DNA of 11,315 nucleotides from contig JBEBHE010000139.1 in NCBI GenBank assembly GCA_040081205.1, forward strand, positions 1-11,315. Direction: 5' to 3'. The position numbers were made by a program, and so were the translations under genes. A model generated the notes under the pieces. It was not told where the DNA came from. It saw nothing but the letters and a program-made list of their open reading frames with translations, and made no database searches. The first letter of the stretch is position 1. Each line of letters starts with the position of its first letter. Source of the DNA: UBA5216 sp040081205. Its GTDB lineage: Bacteria; Pseudomonadota; Gammaproteobacteria; Burkholderiales; SG8-41. Below are positions 1 through 6,036 of the stretch, piece after piece.

Positions 1-1
1 C

Positions 2-523
2 GGTTACTCGCTGGGTCAGCGCAAAATCGCGCTTCAACGGCAAAACGCGGCATTTCCCGAACATGCGCGATGGGAATATGGCGGCGTTATGTTCGCGACG
101 CTCAATGTTCCCGGCGGTGATAACAATGCGCGGCTGCCAACGGAATCCACTGTGCGCACGAAGCGGGTAAATGAATGGATCACCGACACTTTTCGAGCGG
201 CGCGCGCGCAATCGCGCGGCGCGGTGGTATTGGCGATGCAGGCAAACCCGTGGACATTCGCCGGCAACGCCAGGAAAAATTACCTCGAGATATTGAGCAC
301 TGTCGCGCGCGAAACACAGCAGTTCGCAGGTGAGGTGCTATTGATACACGGCGACACCCATCGCTACAGAATGGACAACCCGCTAACCGATCCACGCAGC
401 GGCAGGGCGCTGCGAAACTTTACGCGCATCGAAGTGTTCGGCAGCCCCACGGTGAACTGGGCGCGAATTACCATCAAACAGGAGAATGGCCGCGTGCGAT
501 TTGAAGGCGCGGCGGGCAGCTGA
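2..523 (+). CDS. Calcineurin-like metallophosphoesterase family protein, C-terminal part (5' end outside window)
   Basis: The reading frame is open from base 2 to the TGA at 521-523, giving 173 residues without the true N-terminus. The internal ATG at 89 is not the start, because the 29 codons before it read as normal protein. Visible landmarks are FATLNVPGGDNN near residue 33, a QANPW segment, and LLIHGDTHRYRMDNPL in the second half, followed by FTRIEVFGSP. The HGDTH segment corresponds to the late metal-ligand motif (GHxH-like) of calcineurin-type phosphoesterases, and the whole layout matches uncharacterised bacterial members as I remember them. The N-terminal DxH, GD and GNHD motifs lie outside the window, so catalytic competence cannot be judged. 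Whether it is secreted is also unknown. It converges on slyD with only 17 bases between them and no visible terminator. Confidence 0.72.
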   Translation, partial: GYSLGQRKIALQRQNAAFPEHARWEYGGVMFATLNVPGGDNNARLPTESTVRTKRVNEWITDTFRAARAQSRGAVVLAMQANPWTFAGNARKNYLEILSTVARETQQFAGEVLLIHGDTHRYRMDNPLTDPRSGRALRNFTRIEVFGSPTVNWARITIKQENGRVRFEGAAGS

Positions 524-540
524 TCGCGCGCGAATCCACG

Positions 541-1020
541 TCAGTGATGATGCCCGTGCGGGCCATGCACGTGTCCATGCGTCAGTTCTTCCTGGGTAGC
601 CACGCGCACCGCCGACACCACGCACTGGAAGTTGAGCGTCTGCCCGGCCAGCGGATGATTGCCATCGACCACCACCTTGTCTTCGGCAATATCAGTAACG
701 GTATAGACCACCGCTTCACCGTGCTGATCCGATTGCCCTTCGAACTGCATACCGACCGTAATCTCGGCCGGGAATTTGTCGCGCGTTTCCATACGCACCA
801 GTTCGGCATCGTACTCGCCAAACGCATCGCCCGGCGGCAGGTGAATGCGGCAGGCATCCCCCACCGCTTTGCCATCGAGCGCTTTTTCCACCAGCGGAAA
901 TATGCCCGAATAGCCGCCGTGCAGATACACCAGCGGCGTCTCCGCCTTTTCGATCAATTTGCCGTCCCCGTCGTAAAGCTCATAAGACAACGACACCACG
1001 GTATTTTGCGCAACATTCAT
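541..1020 (-). CDS. slyD: FKBP-type peptidyl-prolyl cis-trans isomerase SlyD
   Basis: This cytoplasmic folding helper isomerises Xaa-Pro bonds and, in species that have nickel enzymes, also handles Ni(II). The protein is 159 residues. The FKBP part occupies about 1-69 and 128-145, and the IF (insert-in-flap) chaperone domain lies between them. Diagnostic stretches are PLVYLHGG (29-36), AFGEYD (66-71), VVVDGNHPLAGQTLNF (116-131) and VRVATQEE. The tail from residue 148 is histidine-rich (HGHVHGPHGHHH), as expected for the metal-binding SlyD tail but shorter than in E. coli. The start at 1020 is chosen because the family begins there and a GGAAGGGA ribosome site sits just upstream; longer frames run into the neighbouring gene. 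It starts one base after the peroxiredoxin stop (TGAAATG), so the two genes are almost certainly cotranscribed and translationally coupled. Confidence 0.95.
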   Translation of the reverse strand: MNVAQNTVVSLSYELYDGDGKLIEKAETPLVYLHGGYSGIFPLVEKALDGKAVGDACRIHLPPGDAFGEYDAELVRMETRDKFPAEITVGMQFEGQSDQHGEAVVYTVTDIAEDKVVVDGNHPLAGQTLNFQCVVSAVRVATQEELTHGHVHGPHGHHH

Positions 1021-1021
1021 T

Positions 1022-1495
1022 TCACGATTCCCTTCCGAATCCTTTGATAAGATCAAGCACCGCTTCGGCATGCCCTCTTGGACTGACACCATACATCGCA
1101 TGCGTGACCACACCCTTGCGGCTAATGATAAATGTGGATCGCTGGATACACATTTTCTTTTTCCCATCATGCTCTTTTTCATGGAGCACGCCATAGCGGT
1201 TACACACCTCCCCTTCCATGTCCGCCAGTAATTGTACCGCCAACCCATGCTTGTCGCGAAACGCGCCGTGCGACACGCAGTCATCCATACTTACGCCCAA
1301 CACGACCGTCTTCAGCTTCGCGAATTTGTCTTCGCGCTCACTGAAATCGATGGCTTCGATAGTGCATCCGGGCAGGTCGTCGCGCGGATAAAAATACAGC
1401 ACGACGTTGTGATCCCGAAAATGCTCCAGGCTCACGACATTCATATCGGCGTCGGGCAATTCAAACCCCGGCGCGAGTTGCCCTGTTTGCAGCAT
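1022..1495 (-). CDS. bcp: Peroxiredoxin, BCP/PrxQ type (thioredoxin-dependent thiol peroxidase)
   Basis: It reduces hydrogen peroxide and organic peroxides in the cytoplasm, with electrons from thioredoxin in this family. The 157-residue protein shows the PrxQ order: APGFELPD (9-16), YFYPRDDLPGCTIEA with peroxidatic Cys44, VLGVSMDD, LLADMEGEVCNRYGV, and QRSTFIIS with the conserved Arg119. The usual resolving Cys five residues after the peroxidatic Cys is Ile here. Other cysteines are at 73, 98 and 116, and Cys73 lies near the alternative resolving position used by some PrxQ enzymes. The start at 1495 is supported by GAGG six bases upstream and by family length. A longer frame to 1633 would add residues unlike the family and cross the promoter region. 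It heads a two-gene unit with slyD. Confidence 0.93.
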   Translation of the reverse strand: MLQTGQLAPGFELPDADMNVVSLEHFRDHNVVLYFYPRDDLPGCTIEAIDFSEREDKFAKLKTVVLGVSMDDCVSHGAFRDKHGLAVQLLADMEGEVCNRYGVLHEKEHDGKKKMCIQRSTFIISRKGVVTHAMYGVSPRGHAEAVLDLIKGFGRES

Positions 1496-1542
1496 GGCGA
1501 ACCTCGATTGACTCCCTGATCGGCACCATTTGTTCACCGGCG

Positions 1543-1548
1543 ATTGTA
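1543..1548 (-). promoter_or_regulatory. Probable -10 box for the peroxiredoxin-slyD unit
   Basis: On the minus strand this reads TACAAT (five of six to consensus), followed by CGCCGG. It would start transcription near 1536, about 40 bases before the peroxiredoxin ATG. No good -35 box is seen at 16-18 bases upstream, so the call rests on the -10 box and its place between divergent genes. Confidence 0.4.
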
Positions 1549-1587
1549 GCGGAATTCTTGAAACAGGAAGCCAGCGCCTACCCCGTT

Positions 1588-1617
1588 TTGCCCGCGCGGC
1601 AACGTGACGTTTATAAT
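1588..1617 (+). promoter_or_regulatory. Promoter for the RoxA gene, placed for a leaderless mRNA
   Basis: A perfect TATAAT at 1612-1617 is preceded by TTGCCC at 1588-1593 (four of six) with an 18-base spacer. The expected start point, 7-8 bases after the -10 box, is 1624-1625, and the ATG is at 1625-1627. No Shine-Dalgarno sequence is present. The transcript would therefore begin at, or one base before, the start codon. Confidence 0.55.
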
Positions 1618-1624
1618 CTGCGGC

Positions 1625-2737
1625 ATGGCACAACGCTTGCTAGGCAATTTATCACCCTCCCTTTTTCTGCGCCGTCATTGGCAGAAACAACCGCTACTCG
1701 TGCGCGAAGCCGTGCCGCGATGCGGTGAATGGCTTCATCGCGACACCCTGTTCGCACTCGCGTGCCGCGATGACGTGGAATCACGCATCGTCACGCGCGC
1801 GCACAACCGCTGGCATGTGGAACATGGCCCATTTACCTTAGCCAGCCTGCGCCGCCGGCCTACTCGTGGCTGGACGCTTTTAGTGCAGGGCGTCGAACAG
1901 TTTTTGCCCGATGCAACGGCGTTGCTACAAAAATTTTCGTTCATTCCCCATGCGCGGCTGGATGATTTAATGGTGAGCTACGCTGCGCCCGGCGGCGGCG
2001 TCGGCCCGCATTTCGATAGCTACGATGTATTTCTGTTGCAGGGCGCCGGCTCGCGCCATTGGCGCATCAGCGCACAAAAAGAACTGGCGCTGATCGACAA
2101 CGCGCCCTTGCGCATACTGAAAAACTTTCGCTCACAACAAGCATGGTCCGTCGAACAAGGCGATCTGCTGTATCTTCCGCCGCGCTACGCCCACGATGGC
2201 GTTGCCGTCGATACGTGCATGACGCTATCCGTCGGCTTTCGCACGCCGCGCAAGCAGGAACTCGCCGCAAATTTCCTCGACTTCCTTCAGGATCACTTGC
2301 AGATCGAAGGCATGATTGGCGATGCCGGATTGCCGCTACAACGGCATCCAGCGCAGTTACCCGCCTTCCTGGTCGATAAATTTGCACAGGTACTTACAGG
2401 CGTGCGATGGAGCAACGCGGACGTATGGCGTTTCGCCGGCGGTTATCTCACAGAGCCGAAACCGCAGACCGTATTTTCACGACCGCGCCGCCCCCTGCCC
2501 TTGAGTGCTTTCATCAAACGCCTGATGAAACGCGGCGCGCAGCTCGCGCTCCCGACACGAATGTTGTTCAATGGGAAACATTTCTTTATCAACGGTGAAT
2601 GCCACTTGATTGAAAATCCCGGCCGCAGCGCGCTGATATGCCTCGCCGACAGGCGCGCCACGCCTGCATTTGTGCCTGATGCCTCGACCGCCCGACTGAT
2701 GCACGCCTGGTACTGTGCGGGGTACATTGATGTCTGA
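1625..2737 (+). CDS. roxA: Ribosomal-protein arginine hydroxylase RoxA/YcfD (cupin-4, JmjC-type 2-oxoglutarate oxygenase)
   Basis: Members of this family use Fe(II), O2 and 2-oxoglutarate to hydroxylate an arginine of ribosomal protein uL16; the 2OG-oxygenase fold is followed by a dimerisation region and a winged-helix domain. The protein is 370 residues. The metal triad is visible as His129-x-Asp131 in GPHFDSYDVF and His190 in LPPRYAHDG, almost the same positions as in E. coli YcfD. GSRHWRI and LSVGFRTP are further family marks. The C-terminal part (about 240-370), with NGKHFFINGE and the winged-helix region, has normal length. The start at 1625 is preferred over the in-frame ATG at 1604 because the homology begins at MAQRLLGN and a TATAAT box lies between the two. 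The last 8 bases overlap the next gene, which suggests coupled translation. Confidence 0.92.
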   Translation: MAQRLLGNLSPSLFLRRHWQKQPLLVREAVPRCGEWLHRDTLFALACRDDVESRIVTRAHNRWHVEHGPFTLASLRRRPTRGWTLLVQGVEQFLPDATALLQKFSFIPHARLDDLMVSYAAPGGGVGPHFDSYDVFLLQGAGSRHWRISAQKELALIDNAPLRILKNFRSQQAWSVEQGDLLYLPPRYAHDGVAVDTCMTLSVGFRTPRKQELAANFLDFLQDHLQIEGMIGDAGLPLQRHPAQLPAFLVDKFAQVLTGVRWSNADVWRFAGGYLTEPKPQTVFSRPRRPLPLSAFIKRLMKRGAQLALPTRMLFNGKHFFINGECHLIENPGRSALICLADRRATPAFVPDASTARLMHAWYCAGYIDV

Positions 2738-3248
2738 ATCCGCAGCGAAGCCGCTACCGGGACGTAACCCGCTTTCGCAATACCGGCGCTTTGAGAGTTT
2801 CAGGGAATACGAGGCACTGTTTGATGCCACGATGCCGCAAACCGAATCCATAGTTCGGGTATTTGATCGCACTTTATCTCGGGCCTGGAATGACACAACG
2901 CGCATAGGGTTATTGCGCGAATTTCTGTTGCGAAACCGGACCAACAAGCTGATGGTCATATTGCACATAGCCGATAACATCAAACGCGATTTGCCGCGAC
3001 TGGTTGAACTGGCTATCGATTTTGGTCACGCGATAAAAATACGACAAACGCCCAAAGTGGTGCATCATATTTACGACCCATTCGTTATTTTCGATGCCAG
3101 TCACTATCTGCATCGGTTTCATCATGCACATATGCGCGCCGCGCAAGGAAGCCACGATATGGAAGGCGCGCAACAACTGCTGGACCGGCACATGGAGCTA
3201 TGGGAGGCCTCCGCGCCCATAGCGCTGGGTAACGCGAGCGGGCTATAA
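2730..3248 (+). CDS. Conserved protein resembling DUF7931, function unknown
   Basis: The protein is 172 residues, with no signal peptide or membrane segment. After a variable first 17 residues comes a dense conserved block: QYRRFESFREYEALFD (17-32), RVFDRTLSRAWN (43-54), LREFLLRNR, DNIKRDLPRLVEL (82-94), then HHIYDPFVIFDASHYLHRF (112-130) and MRAAQGSHD. From memory this matches a betaproteobacterial domain named DUF7931, in some genomes fused to a GNAT acetyltransferase. The alternation of short strands and helices faintly recalls phospholipase-D-like half domains, but no HKD motif is present, so I assign no activity. The start at 2730 overlaps the roxA stop by 8 bases and has GGGG about eight bases upstream; the upstream ATG at 2715 lies deeper in roxA. 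Overlap with roxA hints at a role linked to ribosome modification, but that is only inference. Confidence 0.8.
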   Translation: MSESAAKPLPGRNPLSQYRRFESFREYEALFDATMPQTESIVRVFDRTLSRAWNDTTRIGLLREFLLRNRTNKLMVILHIADNIKRDLPRLVELAIDFGHAIKIRQTPKVVHHIYDPFVIFDASHYLHRFHHAHMRAAQGSHDMEGAQQLLDRHMELWEASAPIALGNASGL

Positions 3249-3283
3249 AAAATTACGGCTCCCGGCCCAAACCGGAGACAGTG

Positions 3284-3313
3284 TGGACAGTGGCGTAGCG
3301 CCTACGGTAAAAT
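3284..3313 (+). promoter_or_regulatory. Sigma70-type promoter for the Ala-rich lipoprotein
   Basis: TGGACA at 3284-3289 (five of six) and TAAAAT at 3308-3313 (five of six) are separated by 18 bases. The expected start near 3320 leaves an untranslated leader of about 120 bases before the ATG at 3442. The promoter lies 36 bases after the stop of the preceding gene, so the lipoprotein is probably its own transcription unit. Confidence 0.6.
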
Positions 3314-3377
3314 CACGCCGCTTCAACCCACCGGCTCATTTCACTGAAAAAAGCTATGGGTCAGTTGCGGTTAAGAG

Positions 3378-3403
3378 AAGCCGGACTTAAGCCGGCTTTT
3401 GAT
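3378..3403 (+). terminator. Terminator-like hairpin inside the lipoprotein leader
   Basis: AAGCCGG at 3378-3384 and CCGGCTT at 3392-3398 form a perfect 7-bp stem with a 7-base loop, followed by an interrupted T-run (TTTT-GA-TTTT). It lies downstream of the 3284-3313 promoter and 44 bases before the lipoprotein ATG. It could end the roxA transcript, act as an attenuator, or define a short RNA of about 80 bases. Confidence 0.5.
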
Positions 3404-3441
3404 TTTAATCAAATTTACACCTTCGAAGGGATATTAATACT

Positions 3442-3873
3442 ATGAAACATTCGCTTATTCTCGCCGCTCTTATGGCGGTTGGCATCACCGCTTGCGGCGA
3501 TAAACCTGCTCCGGCTCCGGCACCGAAAGCCGCCGCTCCGGCTGCAACCCCGGCACCTGCAGCCGCCCCGGCCGCTGCACCCGCTCCGGCTGGCGATGCT
3601 GCCAAAGCTGCTGATGGCGCTGCTGCTGGTGCTACTGCTGGCGCTGCTGCTGGTGCCGCTGCTGGCGCTGCCGCTGGTGCCGCTGCTGGTGCTGACGCTG
3701 CAAAAGATGCGCCGAAAGACGCCGCCAAAGACAAAATGGGCGACGCGAAAGACAAGGCCATGGAAGTTGCCAAAGGCGCAGCTGCTGGCGCAGTGGCCGG
3801 TGCAAAAGAAGGCGGTACCGCCGGTGCGGCCGCTGGTGCAAAAGCCGGTGCAATGGACGCAATGAAGAAGTAA
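3442..3873 (+). CDS. Ala/Gly-rich lipoprotein with glycine-zipper-like repeats, function unknown
   Basis: The 143-residue product has a lipoprotein signal: Met-Lys-His, a hydrophobic core LILAALMAVG, and the lipobox ITAC with Cys18 as the acylated residue. Asp20 at mature position +3 leaves the final membrane uncertain. Residues 21-50 are a Pro/Ala linker. Residues 59-86 are seven tandem GAAA-type tetrapeptides. Residues 88-109 are charged K/D/A-rich heptad-like sequence (AAKDKMGDAKDKAMEVAK) recalling CsbD or LEA stress proteins by composition only. Residues 111-140 return to glycine every fourth residue, a glycine-zipper pattern. No enzymatic domain is seen. GAAGGG lies 11 bases before the ATG. 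The gene has its own promoter and strong terminator. A structural or stress role in the envelope is possible but unsupported by homology I can name. Confidence 0.85.
   Translation: MKHSLILAALMAVGITACGDKPAPAPAPKAAAPAATPAPAAAPAAAPAPAGDAAKAADGAAAGATAGAAAGAAAGAAAGAAAGADAAKDAPKDAAKDKMGDAKDKAMEVAKGAAAGAVAGAKEGGTAGAAAGAKAGAMDAMKK
3616..3699 (+). repeat. Seven 12-bp coding repeats (GAAA tetrapeptide array)
   Basis: Seven consecutive 12-base units encode Gly-Ala-Ala/Thr-Ala, with unit seven reading GADA. Units differ mainly at third codon positions (GGC/GGT, GCT/GCC), so the amino-acid pattern is better kept than the DNA. The number of units could vary by slippage in whole-codon steps without breaking the frame. 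Confidence 0.8.
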
Positions 3874-3902
3874 TCGCGGCTCCGTTAAGCGCAAGCAATA
3901 TT

Positions 3903-3937
3903 AAAAAAGCCGGCCCCATCAGGGGTCGGCTTTTTTT
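3903..3937. terminator. Strong bidirectional rho-independent terminator
   Basis: A-run plus GCCGGCCCC, loop ATCA, then GGGGTCGGC plus seven T. The stem is nine pairs with one G-U, extended by A-T pairs. The A-run on one side and the T-run on the other let it serve both the lipoprotein (+) and the MBL hydrolase (-), whose genes converge here. Confidence 0.93.
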
Positions 3938-3983
3938 CGTCCATGTTTTGCGTGCATCCGCTAAATAAATCAGGAAAGCATTA

Positions 3984-4757
3984 TCAACGGATTTCGCGCC
4001 AGTCAAAACCCTCGTCCTGGGAAGCAACGCCGATCCACGCATCATCACAACCCAGCACCGCAGCCAGTGCGCGCCGCGCCAGCGCCGGCGTATTATTTTG
4101 TTTGGAGAGGTGCGCGGCAATCACATGCTGCATGCGCCCCTGCGCCGCGGGCAGCGCACCCAACAACTTCGACGCCGTGCCGTTATCCAGATGCCCCAGC
4201 CTCCCGGCAATACGATGCTTGAGCGAAACCGGGTAAGCGCTGTTCATCAACAGGTCAAGATCATGATTGCATTCCAGCACCAGCGCATCCACCGTCGATA
4301 ACATCGTCTCGATATGCAGGGTTGACACCCCCGTATCGGTCAGCACCCCCAGCGATTTATCGCCGTCGCTGAACACAAACTGCGCAGGCTCGCGCGCGTC
4401 GTGCGGCACCGGAAAGGGTTGCAATTGAATATCATCGACCGGCAACGGCGTATGGCTGTCAATGATGTTCACCTCGACGTCTTTAAACCGCGACACACCG
4501 CTCGCGATTAACGTCCCATGGGTAAGATAAACCTCAATACCGTACTTGCGCGCGAAGCGCGCAACGCCACCCACGTGATCATCGTGTTCGTGGGTGACTA
4601 CAATGCCATTGATATCGTCAGGCGCAAGTGCCAGCCTCCCCAGACGCCGGGTGGTATCGGCAAGGCCAAACCCGCAATCCAGCATCAGACAGGTGTTTCC
4701 AGCTTGGACAACCAGCCCGTTGCCTTCGCTGCCGCTGCCCAGCGATGCGAAGCGCAT
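3984..4757 (-). CDS. MBL-fold metallo-hydrolase, YycJ/WalJ-like
   Basis: The 257-residue protein begins MRFASLGSGSEGN, the typical opening of YycJ/WalJ-type hydrolases. The dinuclear zinc site is visible as THEHDDH (55-61), then PHD near 118, LTDTG near 139, the LECNHD block near 160, and a late His in VIAAHLS near 214. This branch is related to nucleic-acid-acting MBL enzymes such as RNase J, but it lacks a beta-CASP domain. YycJ has been proposed to act on DNA, and the substrate here is unknown. There is no signal peptide, so it should be cytoplasmic. It is last in the minus-strand run after bamC, 88 bases downstream, and ends at the bidirectional terminator. No clear promoter is seen in that gap. 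Confidence 0.88.
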   Translation of the reverse strand: MRFASLGSGSEGNGLVVQAGNTCLMLDCGFGLADTTRRLGRLALAPDDINGIVVTHEHDDHVGGVARFARKYGIEVYLTHGTLIASGVSRFKDVEVNIIDSHTPLPVDDIQLQPFPVPHDAREPAQFVFSDGDKSLGVLTDTGVSTLHIETMLSTVDALVLECNHDLDLLMNSAYPVSLKHRIAGRLGHLDNGTASKLLGALPAAQGRMQHVIAAHLSKQNNTPALARRALAAVLGCDDAWIGVASQDEGFDWREIR

Positions 4758-4811
4758 GAATTACAGTATGCGCAACGTAAAATCGGAATACCGCAAACAA
4801 ATTACCTTAGA

Positions 4812-4839
4812 TTTCACTTTTTACGGTTCACTTTTCACG
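4812..4839. repeat. Degenerate 7-bp tandem repeat array between bamC and the MBL gene
   Basis: Four adjoining heptamers read TTTCACT, TTTTACG, GTTCACT and TTTCACG on the plus strand (NGTGAAN-type units on the minus strand). They begin six bases after the bamC stop codon. Each differs from TTTCACG at two or fewer positions. The array is non-coding and is AT-richer than its surroundings. Confidence 0.6.
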
Positions 4840-4845
4840 AGAAGC

Positions 4846-5997
4846 CTATTTCAACTGATCGTAGAGCAGCGTTAAGATCCGCTCGCTCGTGGCGGACGCT
4901 TCCGGCCGGCCGTCTTTGGTCAACACATTCACTTCGGCGCCGGCGTCAATGTCCCGCACGGCAATTTGGTATTGCTCGTTTTTCTTCGCCGGAGAATTGC
5001 CCCAGAATTTCATGCCGCTCACCACTCTGCCGAAAAACCCCTGTTTTTCGTCTTTCGTTTTTACGTCGGTCTCAGGATCGATATAACGAACAAAATAAAG
5101 ACCTTTGCTCCGGTCGCGATCTTCGACGGTGAAGCCGACACGATCCAGCGCCAGCCCGACGCGGCGCCAGGCGCGATCAAACTGTTCGTTCAGCATCAGC
5201 TTGCCGCCGCCGCGTTGTTTGGCGAGCGATGCCTTCGGCGTATCAGCTCCCGATGCCACCTGTTGCTTCGCGCGCGCTTCTTGCACGCCGAACCGCGTCA
5301 TCAACCGTGTCAGCATTTCCGCTTCCAGGCCGGGATCGGGCTTGCGCGGCTGCCATTTCGTCTGATCTTTTTCGCTAGAGGTAAACACTTCCTCCATACC
5401 GCGATGGCTCACGTAGATTTCAGTAGTACCCGCAGCACCGCGTTCCAGCCGCGTGCGGAACTTGTCACGTTCGCCAGTGGAGTAAATCGAATCCAGCACT
5501 CTGCCCAGTGTTCTACGAACAAAGCCATCATCGATTTTGGCGCGGTTCTCCGCCCAATCGGTTTCCATCACACCCGCTTCCGGCATTTCCACGTTCACGA
5601 TAAAGCCCGTTTCCTGCCAGAAATCCTTCACCACTGGCCATATCTTGGCGGGATCACCTTTGACCACCAGCCAGCGTTGCGTTCCGGAACGTTCCACGCG
5701 CGCATCACCACCACCTTCCGGCAACACGCTGGCACTACTGCTCGACACCTGCGGACGGCCCGCTCGATCCTTGTAGTAATCGGAAGCCGTCGCGGTGCCC
5801 TTGGGGTTGATATCCGGCACGGTAAAGCGGTCGTCGGCGCTGGGACGCGTCAAGTCAGGTGGAATTTCCAGCGGCGGCAGTTTACCCGAGGATTTGTAAT
5901 CAATTTTCTTGGTCGGTATCTCTATAGAACTGCACGCTGCCAGCAGCACGCCCGCCGCAACACAACACAGCATCTGCACAAAGGGAATCACTCGCAT
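4846..5997 (-). CDS. bamC: Outer membrane protein assembly factor BamC (lipoprotein)
   Basis: BamC is an accessory lipoprotein of the BAM complex, which inserts beta-barrel proteins into the outer membrane; its unstructured N-terminal arm binds BamD. The protein is 383 residues. The signal MRVIPFVQMLCCVAAGVLLA ends in lipobox LAAC with acylated Cys22. Next comes a Pro/Lys-rich arm (IDYKSSGKLPPLEIPPDLT), then two helix-grip domains, at roughly 100-200 and 255-380, seen as paired segments such as RWLVVKGDPAKIWPVV and LMLNEQFDRAWRRVGLAL. The start at 5997 is chosen because GAGGA lies six bases upstream; the GTG at 6015 would sit before that site and spoil the signal peptide. It follows dapA by 39 bases, the same pair order as dapA-bamC in E. 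coli. Confidence 0.92.
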   Translation of the reverse strand: MRVIPFVQMLCCVAAGVLLAACSSIEIPTKKIDYKSSGKLPPLEIPPDLTRPSADDRFTVPDINPKGTATASDYYKDRAGRPQVSSSSASVLPEGGGDARVERSGTQRWLVVKGDPAKIWPVVKDFWQETGFIVNVEMPEAGVMETDWAENRAKIDDGFVRRTLGRVLDSIYSTGERDKFRTRLERGAAGTTEIYVSHRGMEEVFTSSEKDQTKWQPRKPDPGLEAEMLTRLMTRFGVQEARAKQQVASGADTPKASLAKQRGGGKLMLNEQFDRAWRRVGLALDRVGFTVEDRDRSKGLYFVRYIDPETDVKTKDEKQGFFGRVVSGMKFWGNSPAKKNEQYQIAVRDIDAGAEVNVLTKDGRPEASATSERILTLLYDQLK

Positions 5998-6036
5998 ATA
6001 AATCCTCACTGGCACTTCACTATTAAACCCGGCGTA

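Noticed and set aside
1496..1633. 46-residue N-terminal extension of the peroxiredoxin
   Set aside because: The extension is unlike PrxQ proteins, runs through the probable -10 box and past the RoxA start. The ATG at 1495 has a GAGG site and the right length.
3616..3699. CRISPR-like or intergenic satellite array
   Set aside because: The 12-bp units are codon repeats inside a lipoprotein gene with a signal peptide; there are no spacers between units.
3415..3894. Ser/Gly/Cys-rich frames antisense to the lipoprotein (also 3405-3773 and 3632-4120)
   Set aside because: They are mirror translations of the GCN-repeat region; repetitive GC-rich DNA stays open in many frames. They also cross the terminator or the lipoprotein signal region.
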